Shown: positions 1 to 7,344 of the stretch, piece after piece
Layout of the letters: each line of letters begins with the position of its first letter
Position numbering within the stretch: position 1 is the stretch's first letter
From: Terriglobia bacterium
Lineage (GTDB): Bacteria > Acidobacteriota > Terriglobia > Bryobacterales > Bryobacteraceae
NCBI GenBank assembly: GCA_020073345.1
Contig: JAIQFI010000010.1
Coordinates: 62,001 to 126,000, forward strand
Reading direction: 5' to 3'
DNA: 64,000 bases
The notes under the pieces: generated by a model
Database searches by the model: none
The model's input: only the letters and a program-made list of their open reading frames with translations
Told to the model about the DNA's origin: nothing
Position numbers and translations under genes: made by a program

Positions 1-642
1 CGTGCGGACGCCGGCGTCCGCGTCCTTGAGCGCGTACTGAAGATCGTTGACGATATCGCTCTTGCGGGTGGCGTAGACCAGAACATAAGCGGCCGTGGCG
101 CGCTGGGTTTCATCGTCGGAGTTGCGCAGCACGTTGCGGATCTGCGCCAAGTATTGGTCGGCCAGGGCGGGAAACATCTCCTGCACCGCGCGCGCTGAGC
201 CATCCGCCATCAGAGGATGCCCATGGGTGAGATCCTCGTCCACGGACCCGCGGCGGGAAGCGACCTGGGCGGCTTCGAGGAAGCGGTTGTATGCGCCGAC
301 GATCTCATCGGGCAGGGTTATTTCTCTCTCCGGCGGCTCGCGCAGGTCGAAATGCGGCGCTCCTTTTTCTTCGATGCCGACGTAAAGAACGGTCTGGCCG
401 TCATCGCAACACACGGCTTCCAGATGCGATTCGACAATGCCCGGAATCTGGTCTAGTTTGGCCTCGGCGTCGCCTTTGGAAGGAGGCATCCGATCGCCTT
501 CGTGGACGCCCAGAGCTTTGCGGATCTGGGATTCGGAAACTTTATGGAGACCGTAAAAGTCGAGAACATCCACGCGCAGTTCTTGCGCGTGCATGGATGC
601 AACGGCCAGAAGAAGAATCGGGAGGATACGACGAAAGTGCAT
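1..642 (-). CDS. Exported POTRA-like/HEAT-repeat protein, C-terminus cut by window edge
   Basis: The frame is open from an ATG at 642 down to base 1, giving 214 codons without a stop, so the 3' end lies outside the window. The N-terminus (MHFRRILPILLLAVASMHAQ) is a signal peptide. Residues of about 20-90 have the pattern of a POTRA domain: a short strand, a helix with SESQIRKALGV, and a strand ending in a conserved Glu (YVGIEE). The part after about residue 150 is helical and ends in DDETQRATAAYVL and DADAGVRT, which look like HEAT-repeat turns. The assignment is by pattern only. A periplasmic or outer-membrane-associated scaffold is the most that can be inferred. It is followed 22 bases upstream on the same strand by the zinc-ribbon gene, so the two could be cotranscribed. 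Confidence 0.6.
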   Translation of the reverse strand, partial: MHFRRILPILLLAVASMHAQELRVDVLDFYGLHKVSESQIRKALGVHEGDRMPPSKGDAEAKLDQIPGIVESHLEAVCCDDGQTVLYVGIEEKGAPHFDLREPPEREITLPDEIVGAYNRFLEAAQVASRRGSVDEDLTHGHPLMADGSARAVQEMFPALADQYLAQIRNVLRNSDDETQRATAAYVLVYATRKSDIVNDLQYALKDADAGVRT

Positions 643-664
643 CTTTTATAAAAGGCCGCGGCGC

Positions 665-1156
665 TTACGACTGCGCCTGCTTTTCGGCCCAGGCGCCGAT
701 GACGGGAAGAACGAACCGCTCCTTATTGTACGCCTTGTACATTAAGTACAACCACGCCGCCACGACTCCCAGCGAGAAGGCCAGCCAGAGCAGGATATCG
801 AGCAGCCAGCCGATGAACGGCAAAGCCGCGATGGGGTAGGAAAGTATGTTCAGCGCCATGCCGATCACCATGGCGGCGATCCAGGCGAAGATAGCCTGAA
901 AGGCGTGGAAGCGGATGACCTTGTTGTGATTGTAGGGCTCGAGCACCAGGAAGAGGATGCCTGTGAGGACGCCCACCAGGTAGCACAGCGCGGCCGCGAC
1001 GTTCTCTTCGATCACCGACGAGGAAGCCGCGGAGGCCGGTGCTGCGCCGCCCGCGCCAGGACCCGTCGAAGCGCCCGCAGCAAATCCGGACGGTGCTCCG
1101 CATTTGGCGCAGAACTTTCCTTGGACTTCAGCCCCGCAACTTGCGCAGAACGCCAT
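665..1156 (-). CDS. Zinc-ribbon membrane protein (DUF4870/Tic20-like)
   Basis: The 163-residue protein starts with a zinc ribbon, Cys4, Cys7, Cys16 and Cys19 (CASC...CAKC). A low-complexity Gly/Ala/Pro linker (about residues 22-48) follows, then three or four hydrophobic segments from about residue 52. The first segment begins VAAALCYLVGVLTGILFLVL, and a basic/aromatic stretch (NHNKVIRFHAFQAIF) follows it. That combination is typical of the DUF4870/Tic20-like small membrane proteins, whose function is not established. The gene lies 14 bases downstream of the multiheme cytochrome gene on the same strand. The zinc-ribbon-plus-TM layout recurs at 56105-56377, but the two proteins are not similar beyond that. 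Confidence 0.8.
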   Translation of the reverse strand: MAFCASCGAEVQGKFCAKCGAPSGFAAGASTGPGAGGAAPASAASSSVIEENVAAALCYLVGVLTGILFLVLEPYNHNKVIRFHAFQAIFAWIAAMVIGMALNILSYPIAALPFIGWLLDILLWLAFSLGVVAAWLYLMYKAYNKERFVLPVIGAWAEKQAQS

Positions 1157-1170
1157 GCCTCAACTGTACA

Positions 1171-2571
1171 TCAGCGCGTAATACCGAGGGTCTTCAGAAC
1201 CTCGGGCGAGGGCTCCTCCACTGCAACGGCTTTGTGGCAGGTATCGCAATCCTGCGTGATGGTCTGGCCCGAGGCGGTGGAGTGGCCTCCGTCGTGGCAG
1301 CGGAAACATCCCGGAGAGTCGACGTGCCCAAGATTGTTGAGGTACGTTCCCCAGGTCACCTTGAGGTCGGGAAACACGTTGCGCTGATAGATGGCCAGCA
1401 GCGCCGCGGCGGCCGCCTGAATCTCGGGAGTGCGTTTGGCCGCCACATCCGGATACGCCTGCCGGTAGAAGCCGGTAAGGCCTTCGGGGATTCTCTGCGC
1501 GGCTTCCGCATCGTTTTGATAACTCGCCTGGATCAATGTCAATCCCGTTTTCTTGACGAAAGGCAGCGTGGCGGCGATCTGGCCGTCAGCCAGAGCCTGA
1601 TCGATTGCGCGATCCGCATCCTCGAAACGATGCGCGGCACGGTTGTGGCAATCGACGCACTGCATTTCAAACACCGGTAGCGACGGATTGGCGCCGCTAC
1701 CAGCGAGATACGTCCGCGCGGCTCCCGTGTCCGTGTTGCGATATTCGACCCACGGGATGGTCTGGCGTTTCTTGTCCTGCGCCGCGTAGCGAATGCGAAC
1801 ACCCGGTCCCATGTGCGCGCCGTGAATGCCGCCCAGTGCGCCGCCTCCAACCAGCATCGTCAAGACGGTTTCCGTCCTGGTATTAGATTCGTCCGGCTGA
1901 TATTTGGCGGTCACGCGAAGGCGCGGACCGATGTATTTCTGGCGCGCGTGGCACTGCTCGCAGGTCTCCGTGGAAGAGACCAGGCGGTTGCTCTCCAGGG
2001 CGGATTCAATCGGCCGCGGGAAAGAGTTGAAGATCACTTCCATCAACTGGCGAGTGCCCGCCATTTTGCCCTTCAGCCAACCAGTCGTTCCTGGAGCAAT
2101 GTGGCAAGCTGCACAGACCACCTGTTGATGCGGCGGCATCAGGTGTGCCGTGAACTCGGGCTTCATGACGTGGCAGCTCTGCCCGCAGAACTGCGTCGTA
2201 TCCATGTGCTCTACCGCGCGATAGCTGAGTTGGCTCCCGATAACTACGTTGGCGGCGGTCATCACGGCAAAGAAAATGCCGGCGCGACGGAGGGCCGTGC
2301 GGCGATCCGGCAGGGCGGCGAGCTGTTGCGCGACCCGGCGCTTTCCCAATGCGATCCCGATGGGAATCAGGACGAGACCGGCGAAAAAGACGGCCGGGAT
2401 AGCGATGAATACGAGCAAACCGATATAGGGGTTCTCGACATGCCCGCCCAGGCTGGCGGGGAGCACGAAGATCCAGGAGAATCCGGCCAGCGTGACCAGG
2501 GCGACGCCGGCCATGCTGAGCCAGTGGCTGGTGAGGAGAACGAATACGGAGCGGCTAGGTTTTTCGTCCAT
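1171..2571 (-). CDS. NapC/NirT-like membrane cytochrome c with six heme motifs
   Basis: The protein has 466 residues. Three hydrophobic segments (about 13-40, 48-76 and 97-115) are followed by a periplasmic heme domain. The heme motifs are CGQSCH (129-134), CAACH (153-157), CEQCH (204-208), CVDCH (305-309), CFRCH (422-426) and CDTCH (442-446). The first has three residues between the cysteines instead of two. NapC/NirT-type proteins anchor to the inner membrane and pass quinol electrons to periplasmic carriers or reductases; that role is inferred from architecture here. No reductase gene is adjacent; the neighbours are a zinc-ribbon membrane protein downstream and tRNA-Ser upstream. The start at 2571 gives a short cytoplasmic lead before the first membrane segment. 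Confidence 0.88.
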   Translation of the reverse strand: MDEKPSRSVFVLLTSHWLSMAGVALVTLAGFSWIFVLPASLGGHVENPYIGLLVFIAIPAVFFAGLVLIPIGIALGKRRVAQQLAALPDRRTALRRAGIFFAVMTAANVVIGSQLSYRAVEHMDTTQFCGQSCHVMKPEFTAHLMPPHQQVVCAACHIAPGTTGWLKGKMAGTRQLMEVIFNSFPRPIESALESNRLVSSTETCEQCHARQKYIGPRLRVTAKYQPDESNTRTETVLTMLVGGGALGGIHGAHMGPGVRIRYAAQDKKRQTIPWVEYRNTDTGAARTYLAGSGANPSLPVFEMQCVDCHNRAAHRFEDADRAIDQALADGQIAATLPFVKKTGLTLIQASYQNDAEAAQRIPEGLTGFYRQAYPDVAAKRTPEIQAAAAALLAIYQRNVFPDLKVTWGTYLNNLGHVDSPGCFRCHDGGHSTASGQTITQDCDTCHKAVAVEEPSPEVLKTLGITR

Positions 2572-2638
2572 CGTCTAGTTCGACTGTAGACGGAAACTGG
2601 ACAGGCTTAAGAACCCGATCCACCCCGATTCGGTCGAA

Positions 2639-2728
2639 TGGCGGAGAGGGGGAGATTCGAACTCCCGGAACCCGTAAAGGTTCAACGGTTTTCGAGACCG
2701 CCGCAATCGACCACTCTGCCACCTCTCC
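2639..2728 (-). tRNA. tRNA-Ser (anticodon CGA)
   Basis: Read on the minus strand, the 90-base element starts with the acceptor arm GGAGAGG (2728-2722) and ends with its complement CCTCTCC, discriminator G and an encoded CCA (2641-2639). The anticodon stem-loop reads GCGGT CTCGAAA ACCGT, so the anticodon is CGA, reading UCG. The extra arm is long, as expected for a class II tRNA, and the T-arm contains GTTCGAATC. It sits alone between the cytochrome gene and maleylacetate reductase; no integrase or duplicated attachment site is visible beside it. Confidence 0.97.
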
Positions 2729-2780
2729 GCGACACACCATTTTAGCATCGCGAGACTGTTCGTCGTTTTTTACTCGAACG

Positions 2781-3863
2781 TTACCCCGCAGATGCGGGTC
2801 TGCGGCCTTCGAAGGCGTTCTCGAGCAGTCCGCGTATTCCCTCACGCGTGACCGGGCGCGGATTGTAGTAGGGATTCTGAACGGCGAGATCGGCGGCCTG
2901 GTCTAGCTGCTCGCGCCGCATTCCTAGAGCTTGAAGCGAAACGGGCGCACCCAGTGATGCAGCCAGATCGTACAACCCCTCCGCGGCAGAACGGGCGCTC
3001 AGCGCCCGGGCAATGTGTCGCATCGCTTCGGGAGCCGCCGCAGCGTTATAAGCCACCGCGTGCGGCAACACCACAGTATGCGTTTCCGCGTGTGGCAGGT
3101 TAAACGTTCCACCTAGCGTGTGGCAGAGCTTGTGGTGCAGCGCCATCCCGACGGCGCCCAGCGATACGCCGCCCAGCCATGCTCCGTACAGCGCTCGCGA
3201 GCGCGCGTCCAAATTCCTTGGTTGCTTCACTATCTCTTGATTCACAATCTCCGGAAGACCGCTCGCAAGCGCCCGAATTCCCTCTTCGGCGATCAGCGAG
3301 ATGATGGGATTCGCATCGCGCGAGTACAGCGCCTCGACGCAATGTGCGATGGCGTTGATCCCGCTGCTGACCGACAGTCCCACAGGCAAAGAGGTGGTGA
3401 GAGCAGGATCGTAGATCACCGTTTTGGGCAGCACGCGAACATCGCGCCCGGTCTTCTTCACACCCCCTTCGGTGATCCCCCAGATGGGCGTCATTTCCGA
3501 TCCGGCATAGGTGGTCGGGATCGCGAGAATGGGGAGCTCCGAGGTCAGCGCGATGGCTTTGGCGAGCCCCGTGGTCGAGCCGCCGCCGATCGCGATACAG
3601 CAATCGGCCCCCAACCGCTTGGCTTTGTCGCGAGCAGCAGCCGCAACCTCCGCGGGCACATGCATCACGGCGCCGTCGAACACGCCCGCCGATCGCGCGC
3701 CGAGCATCACCACGATATCGGCGCCAATCGAACGCTGCTCCGGAGTACACAGCACCAACGCCCGTGTGGCGCCTAGCTTGTCGACTTCTTCCGGCAGCTT
3801 TTCGAGCGATCCGACGCCGAAAACTACGCGGGACGGCAGAGCCTCATAGACGAAGGGCAGCAT
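2781..3863 (-). CDS. macA: Maleylacetate reductase
   Basis: The 360-residue protein belongs to the iron-alcohol-dehydrogenase superfamily and matches the maleylacetate reductase branch from its first residues (PFVYEALPSRVVFGVGSL). Landmarks are the dinucleotide-binding GGGSTTGLAKAIAL, then PTTYAGSEMTPIWGIT, and HKLCHTLGGTFNLPHAETH. At the usual metal-ligand position it reads GINAIAHCVEALY, with Asn in place of the Asp of metal-dependent relatives; this agrees with metal-independent maleylacetate reductases. The enzyme reduces maleylacetate to 3-oxoadipate with NAD(P)H. Its start overlaps the end of the DUF885 gene by 20 bases, and the CatI/CatJ-type CoA-transferase that would use 3-oxoadipate is upstream in the same run. 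A (chloro)hydroquinone or hydroxyquinol pathway is the likely source of substrate. Confidence 0.92.
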   Translation of the reverse strand: MLPFVYEALPSRVVFGVGSLEKLPEEVDKLGATRALVLCTPEQRSIGADIVVMLGARSAGVFDGAVMHVPAEVAAAARDKAKRLGADCCIAIGGGSTTGLAKAIALTSELPILAIPTTYAGSEMTPIWGITEGGVKKTGRDVRVLPKTVIYDPALTTSLPVGLSVSSGINAIAHCVEALYSRDANPIISLIAEEGIRALASGLPEIVNQEIVKQPRNLDARSRALYGAWLGGVSLGAVGMALHHKLCHTLGGTFNLPHAETHTVVLPHAVAYNAAAAPEAMRHIARALSARSAAEGLYDLAASLGAPVSLQALGMRREQLDQAADLAVQNPYYNPRPVTREGIRGLLENAFEGRRPASAG

Positions 3864-5616
3864 TTATATAGGCGTCGACCTGGCTTTCCAAGATCTGCAA
3901 CGGGACGCTCCCGGCGCGCAGCACGACGTTGTGGAATTCGCGCAGCGCGAAGCGACTGCCGAGCGCCTTTTGGGCTTTCTCTCGTAGCTCGAGGATTTTC
4001 AGTTCGCCAATCATGTAAGAGCATGCCTGGCCCGGGTACACGGTGTAGCGCTCCACTTCGCTCGCTTCAATCCCGTAGTCGATGGCCTGCTGCCGGGTCC
4101 AGCGCTTGGCGTGCAGGCCGGTATCGATCACCAGACGGCGCGCGCGCATAAGCTCGTAATCCAGTTGGCCGAGCTGGCCTTCGATGTCGTCGCCATACCA
4201 GCCCGATTCCGCGGCCAGGCGCTCGGCGTAGAGTCCCCAGCCTTCGGTGATCGCCGAGATTCCGCCGAACGCGCGCACCTGCATGAAGCGCGGCAAGTCG
4301 TGATTCTCCACCTGCAGGGCAATGTGAAAATGATGCCCGGGAACGGTTTCGTGATAGACCACGCTGCGCAGCCCGAACCTGGTCATCCACTCGATGCGAC
4401 GCGGGAATTGGAATGTACCAGGTCGGGAACCGTCAGGCGCCGGGGCATTGTAGTTGGCCGCGGCATTGGCTTCGCGAAAGCGCGGGAACGGCTGCGCGAC
4501 CACCGGCGCCTTCGGCCGCACGTCGAACAGCAGCGCGGCGCGTTTCTCGGCATCGCGAAGGATCTCCTCGATATCGCGCATGATCAGCGCGCGGCTCTCT
4601 TCCGAGGTCGGGTTAGGGTATTGCAAATCGAGTTTGAGCTTCGCGATGCGCTCTTTCACCGGCCCGGCGGTACGGCCCAGCCGCCGCAAAAGACTGTCCA
4701 TCTGGGTCTCGATACGCGCGACCTGCTGCAGTCCGATTTCGTGAATCTGGTCGGCCGTGAGGTTCGTGGTGGTGAAGCGCCGCAGAAAATAGGCGTAGGC
4801 TTCGGGCCCACCCTTCAGCCGCCACAGACCCGCATCATTGGTCGAACGGGCAAGCTGCGACTGAAGAGTAGCGGCCGCCTTCTTCCACGCGGGGTAAATC
4901 TGCGCGCCGACGATCTTCTCGGCCTCAGCGCGAAGCTGCTCGCGTTGCGCGGCGGGTATCGTCGTTACCGCAGCCATCTTGTCCACGAACGCCGTTACGA
5001 ACGGATTCTGGCCCGGCGACGGATCCACGAAGTTCTGGATCTGCTTGATGGTGGCTTCGAGGATAAATCGGGGAGGAATCACCTTCTTGGACGCCAGCCG
5101 GCGCGATTCGGCGATGGCCTCGTCCATGCGCGCGCTCACCTGTCCCAACGCGGCCACGTAGTTTTCGGCGTCCCTGGCCCTGGCCAGCGGACGCGAGACG
5201 GTGAAGCGCTCCACGGATGCGACGTTCCATCCGTTCATCTGTTCCAGTGGAAAGGTGTAGTCCCAGTACCGCTCCTCGGCGACTACCATTTCCAGCTGCC
5301 ATTTCATTACTTCAGCGGAAACCCGCTGAGTCTCCGTCATTCCAGTTCGGTCGAACTTTTGGAGCTCAGCCAGCCCCTTTTGAGCGAGCTGGAGCCGCTT
5401 CCGGGCGGACGCGATGGTCAAGGGTGTGAGCTGCTGCTCCAGCCGGTCCTGTTCTTCACCGGTGAAGTAGCGCAGCGACGTCGCCAGGCTAGGATTGATG
5501 CGGATCCACTCGTCGGTGAAATCGCCAAAGAAATCGTCGATACTCCGAGTGCCATTTTGCGCGGATGCAGCCGCGGCACCGATCATCGCGATGCAGGCGT
5601 TTCTTCGGGTGAGCAT
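3844..5616 (-). CDS. DUF885 family protein (putative metallohydrolase), Tat-like signal
   Basis: This 590-residue protein opens with MLTRRNACIAMIGAAAASAQ, a twin-arginine-like export signal. The body is the helical DUF885 fold. Near residue 420 it carries YHETVPGHHFHIALQ, and about 35 residues later EGWGLYAERLAAE. That HExxxGH/EGW pair resembles gluzincin-type zinc peptidases and is the family hallmark. No substrate is established. Its ATG directly follows the stop of the CoA-transferase beta subunit (TAAATG), and its 3' end overlaps the maleylacetate reductase start by 20 bases, so all four genes are probably cotranslated. An exported hydrolase in the middle of a cytoplasmic ring-degradation operon is unexpected; it may release substrates such as esters or amides, but that is speculation. 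Confidence 0.88.
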   Translation of the reverse strand: MLTRRNACIAMIGAAAASAQNGTRSIDDFFGDFTDEWIRINPSLATSLRYFTGEEQDRLEQQLTPLTIASARKRLQLAQKGLAELQKFDRTGMTETQRVSAEVMKWQLEMVVAEERYWDYTFPLEQMNGWNVASVERFTVSRPLARARDAENYVAALGQVSARMDEAIAESRRLASKKVIPPRFILEATIKQIQNFVDPSPGQNPFVTAFVDKMAAVTTIPAAQREQLRAEAEKIVGAQIYPAWKKAAATLQSQLARSTNDAGLWRLKGGPEAYAYFLRRFTTTNLTADQIHEIGLQQVARIETQMDSLLRRLGRTAGPVKERIAKLKLDLQYPNPTSEESRALIMRDIEEILRDAEKRAALLFDVRPKAPVVAQPFPRFREANAAANYNAPAPDGSRPGTFQFPRRIEWMTRFGLRSVVYHETVPGHHFHIALQVENHDLPRFMQVRAFGGISAITEGWGLYAERLAAESGWYGDDIEGQLGQLDYELMRARRLVIDTGLHAKRWTRQQAIDYGIEASEVERYTVYPGQACSYMIGELKILELREKAQKALGSRFALREFHNVVLRAGSVPLQILESQVDAYINAALRL

Positions 5617-6396
5617 TTAGGCTTGGCCGGCGTGGGCCCGCGCCGTGCGCTCGTTCAAATCTCTCAGGACGCTGAGCTCGGCGGCGGTCGGTGCCGCAGT
5701 AGCATCCAGCTTCGGCGCGACCTTCAACGGCCATCCCGTCGCGGCTACCACTTGCTCGACGGTAATGCCTGGATGCAGGCTGGTCAACGTGAGTTCCTTG
5801 GTCACCGGATCGGGAGTGAGAATCCCCAAATCCGTGATCACGTTGGTGGGCCCTTTCCCCGGCAATCCGAGCTTCTGGCGGCTGTCGCCACCCTCGAAAT
5901 AGCCCCCCGACGTGAGAAAATCCAGTTTCTTCACAAAAGCCCGATTGTTCTGGCGCAGAGTGATCAGCACCTCGCCGCAGAACCCGGCGATTTCCTGCGC
6001 GCCGCCCGACCCGGGCAACCTGACCTTGGGCTTGTTGTAATCGCCGATCACGGTGCTGTTGATGTTGGCGTACTTGTCGATCTGGGCCGCGCCCAGGAAT
6101 CCGAGGCCGATGCGCCCGCCCTGCAGCCAGTAGGAAAATATCTCGGGGATCGAGACCACGGCGTCGGCCGTTTCCGACAGCTCGCCGTCGCCGATCGAGA
6201 GCGGCAGGACAGTGGGCTTCGCGCCGATGGTCCCCGATTCGTAGATCAGCACGGTATCGGGCGCATGGGTCAGGCGCGCCAGGTTGGCGGCCGCGCTGGG
6301 CAGTCCGATGCCGACAAACAGCGTCACGCCGTTGCGGATCATGCGCGCTGCCTGGATGGTCATCATCTCATCGGATGTGTAGGCTGCCTCAGGCAT
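5617..6396 (-). CDS. catJ: 3-oxoadipate/glutaconate-type CoA-transferase, beta subunit (CatJ-like)
   Basis: I chose the ATG at 6396 (MPEAAYTSDEMMTIQAARMI), giving 259 residues. A longer frame to 6501 exists but would overlap deep into the alpha-subunit gene. The start overlaps the alpha-subunit stop by 8 bases, a normal coupling arrangement. Family I CoA-transferase beta features are visible: FVGIGLPSAAANLARL near the N-terminus and YESGTIG, whose Glu is the expected covalent CoA carrier. Together with the alpha subunit it would move CoA from succinyl-CoA to 3-oxoadipate. The glutaconate CoA-transferase subfamily is close in sequence, so substrate rests on context (maleylacetate reductase downstream, thiolase nearby). 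Confidence 0.9.
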   Translation of the reverse strand: MPEAAYTSDEMMTIQAARMIRNGVTLFVGIGLPSAAANLARLTHAPDTVLIYESGTIGAKPTVLPLSIGDGELSETADAVVSIPEIFSYWLQGGRIGLGFLGAAQIDKYANINSTVIGDYNKPKVRLPGSGGAQEIAGFCGEVLITLRQNNRAFVKKLDFLTSGGYFEGGDSRQKLGLPGKGPTNVITDLGILTPDPVTKELTLTSLHPGITVEQVVAATGWPLKVAPKLDATAAPTAAELSVLRDLNERTARAHAGQA

Positions 6397-7309
6397 GACT
6401 GGTCGCCCCTTCCAGACTCCGTTTGTACTCTGCGAAATCCTTAGTGCCGAGCACATGCCGATCGATCCATGTTTGGAACGTCGCCCGATCCCGGGCGACA
6501 ACGTCCCAAGCCTTGTAGAACGCGTTGTCGCGCTGATAGTATCCCTGGGCGTAAGAGGGAAACGCGCCGCCCTTCACCTCGCATACCGCGCTCAGGACCC
6601 ACGACGGCAGGACCACGGAATTAGGCGGAGCGTGCAGATCGTCGACAATCTCTTCCACGGTCACAATGGCGCGTTTGGCCGCGAGCACGGCTTCCTTCTG
6701 CACCCCAACCACACCCCACATCAGGACGTTGCCCTTGCGGTCGGCCTTCTGCGCATGAATAACGGTCACATCCGGTTTATGTGCAGGAATCGCGGCCAGC
6801 TTTACTCCGGTAAACGGGCAGTCTATAAATTTGATGCGCTGGTTGTACTTGACCAGGTCGGTTCCGACGTAGCCGCGCAGCATTCCGAACGGCAAATTCG
6901 AGGCGCCGGCGCTGTAGGCCGCCGCCATGCCGGCGTGCGCGTGTTCCTCGATCTCGATGGGCTGGGGCCAGCCGTTCTCGACCGCATCCCGCAAGCGGTG
7001 CAGCGATCCGACGCCCGGATTCCCGCCCCAGGAGAAAACGATCTTCTTGACACACCCGGCTCCGATGAGCTGATCGTAGATCAGGTCCGGAGTCATGCGG
7101 ATCACGGTGAGATCGCGCTTGGCCTGCCGGATGATCTCGTGCCCAGCCGCGAACGGGATCAGGTGGGTGAATCCTTCTAAGGCGACCGTGTCGCCGTCGC
7201 GAACCGTTTCGCGGATCGCTTCTGAGAGTGAAAGTATGTGCGCCAGAGCTTCTATTTTGCCACGCCCAGCGGCGCGCCCGGAGGGGAATCCAGGACTCAT
7301 CCGGTCCAA
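6389..7309 (-). CDS. catI: 3-oxoadipate/glutaconate-type CoA-transferase, alpha subunit (CatI-like)
   Basis: The product is up to 306 residues. The conserved part starts at ILSLSEAIRETV (about residue 25) and runs through VALEGFTHLIPFAAGHEII, IFSWGGNPGVGSLHRLRD and VIHAQKADRKGNVLMWG, which strongly recall CatI of chlorocatechol degraders. The start is uncertain. The only in-frame ATGs are at 7309 and 7300, both about 24 residues ahead of the conserved block. No in-frame ATG, GTG or TTG lies closer, so the true start may be a rare codon such as CTG. The gene leads the operon alpha, beta, DUF885, maleylacetate reductase and is divergent from the ring-cleaving dioxygenase with only 35 bases between them. 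Its promoter may therefore lie within the neighbouring gene. Confidence 0.9.
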   Translation of the reverse strand: MDRMSPGFPSGRAAGRGKIEALAHILSLSEAIRETVRDGDTVALEGFTHLIPFAAGHEIIRQAKRDLTVIRMTPDLIYDQLIGAGCVKKIVFSWGGNPGVGSLHRLRDAVENGWPQPIEIEEHAHAGMAAAYSAGASNLPFGMLRGYVGTDLVKYNQRIKFIDCPFTGVKLAAIPAHKPDVTVIHAQKADRKGNVLMWGVVGVQKEAVLAAKRAIVTVEEIVDDLHAPPNSVVLPSWVLSAVCEVKGGAFPSYAQGYYQRDNAFYKAWDVVARDRATFQTWIDRHVLGTKDFAEYKRSLEGATSHA

Positions 7310-7317
7310 AAATGATC

Positions 7318-7326
7318 TGCTATAAT
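7318..7326 (+). promoter_or_regulatory. Extended -10 promoter of the ring-cleaving dioxygenase gene
   Basis: TGCTATAAT is a perfect TGnTATAAT extended -10 element. No convincing -35 hexamer lies 17 bases upstream, as is usual for extended -10 promoters. Expected transcription start is near 7333. That is right at the GGAGG ribosome site (7333-7337), which stands 7 bases before the ATG at 7345. This is inferred from sequence only. Confidence 0.65.
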
Positions 7327-7344
7327 CGCGCCGGAGGGACGGAC

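Noticed and set aside
2639-2728. tRNA-Ser as an integration site for a mobile island
   Set aside because: No integrase, flanking direct repeat or foreign-looking genes are seen beside it.
2555-2845. 96-codon minus-strand frame
   Set aside because: It runs through tRNA-Ser and overlaps the start of the cytochrome gene and the end of maleylacetate reductase.
4111-6444. 777-codon open frame on the plus strand
   Set aside because: Antisense to the DUF885 and CatJ-type genes, which have clear family motifs. Long antisense frames are expected in GC-rich DNA.
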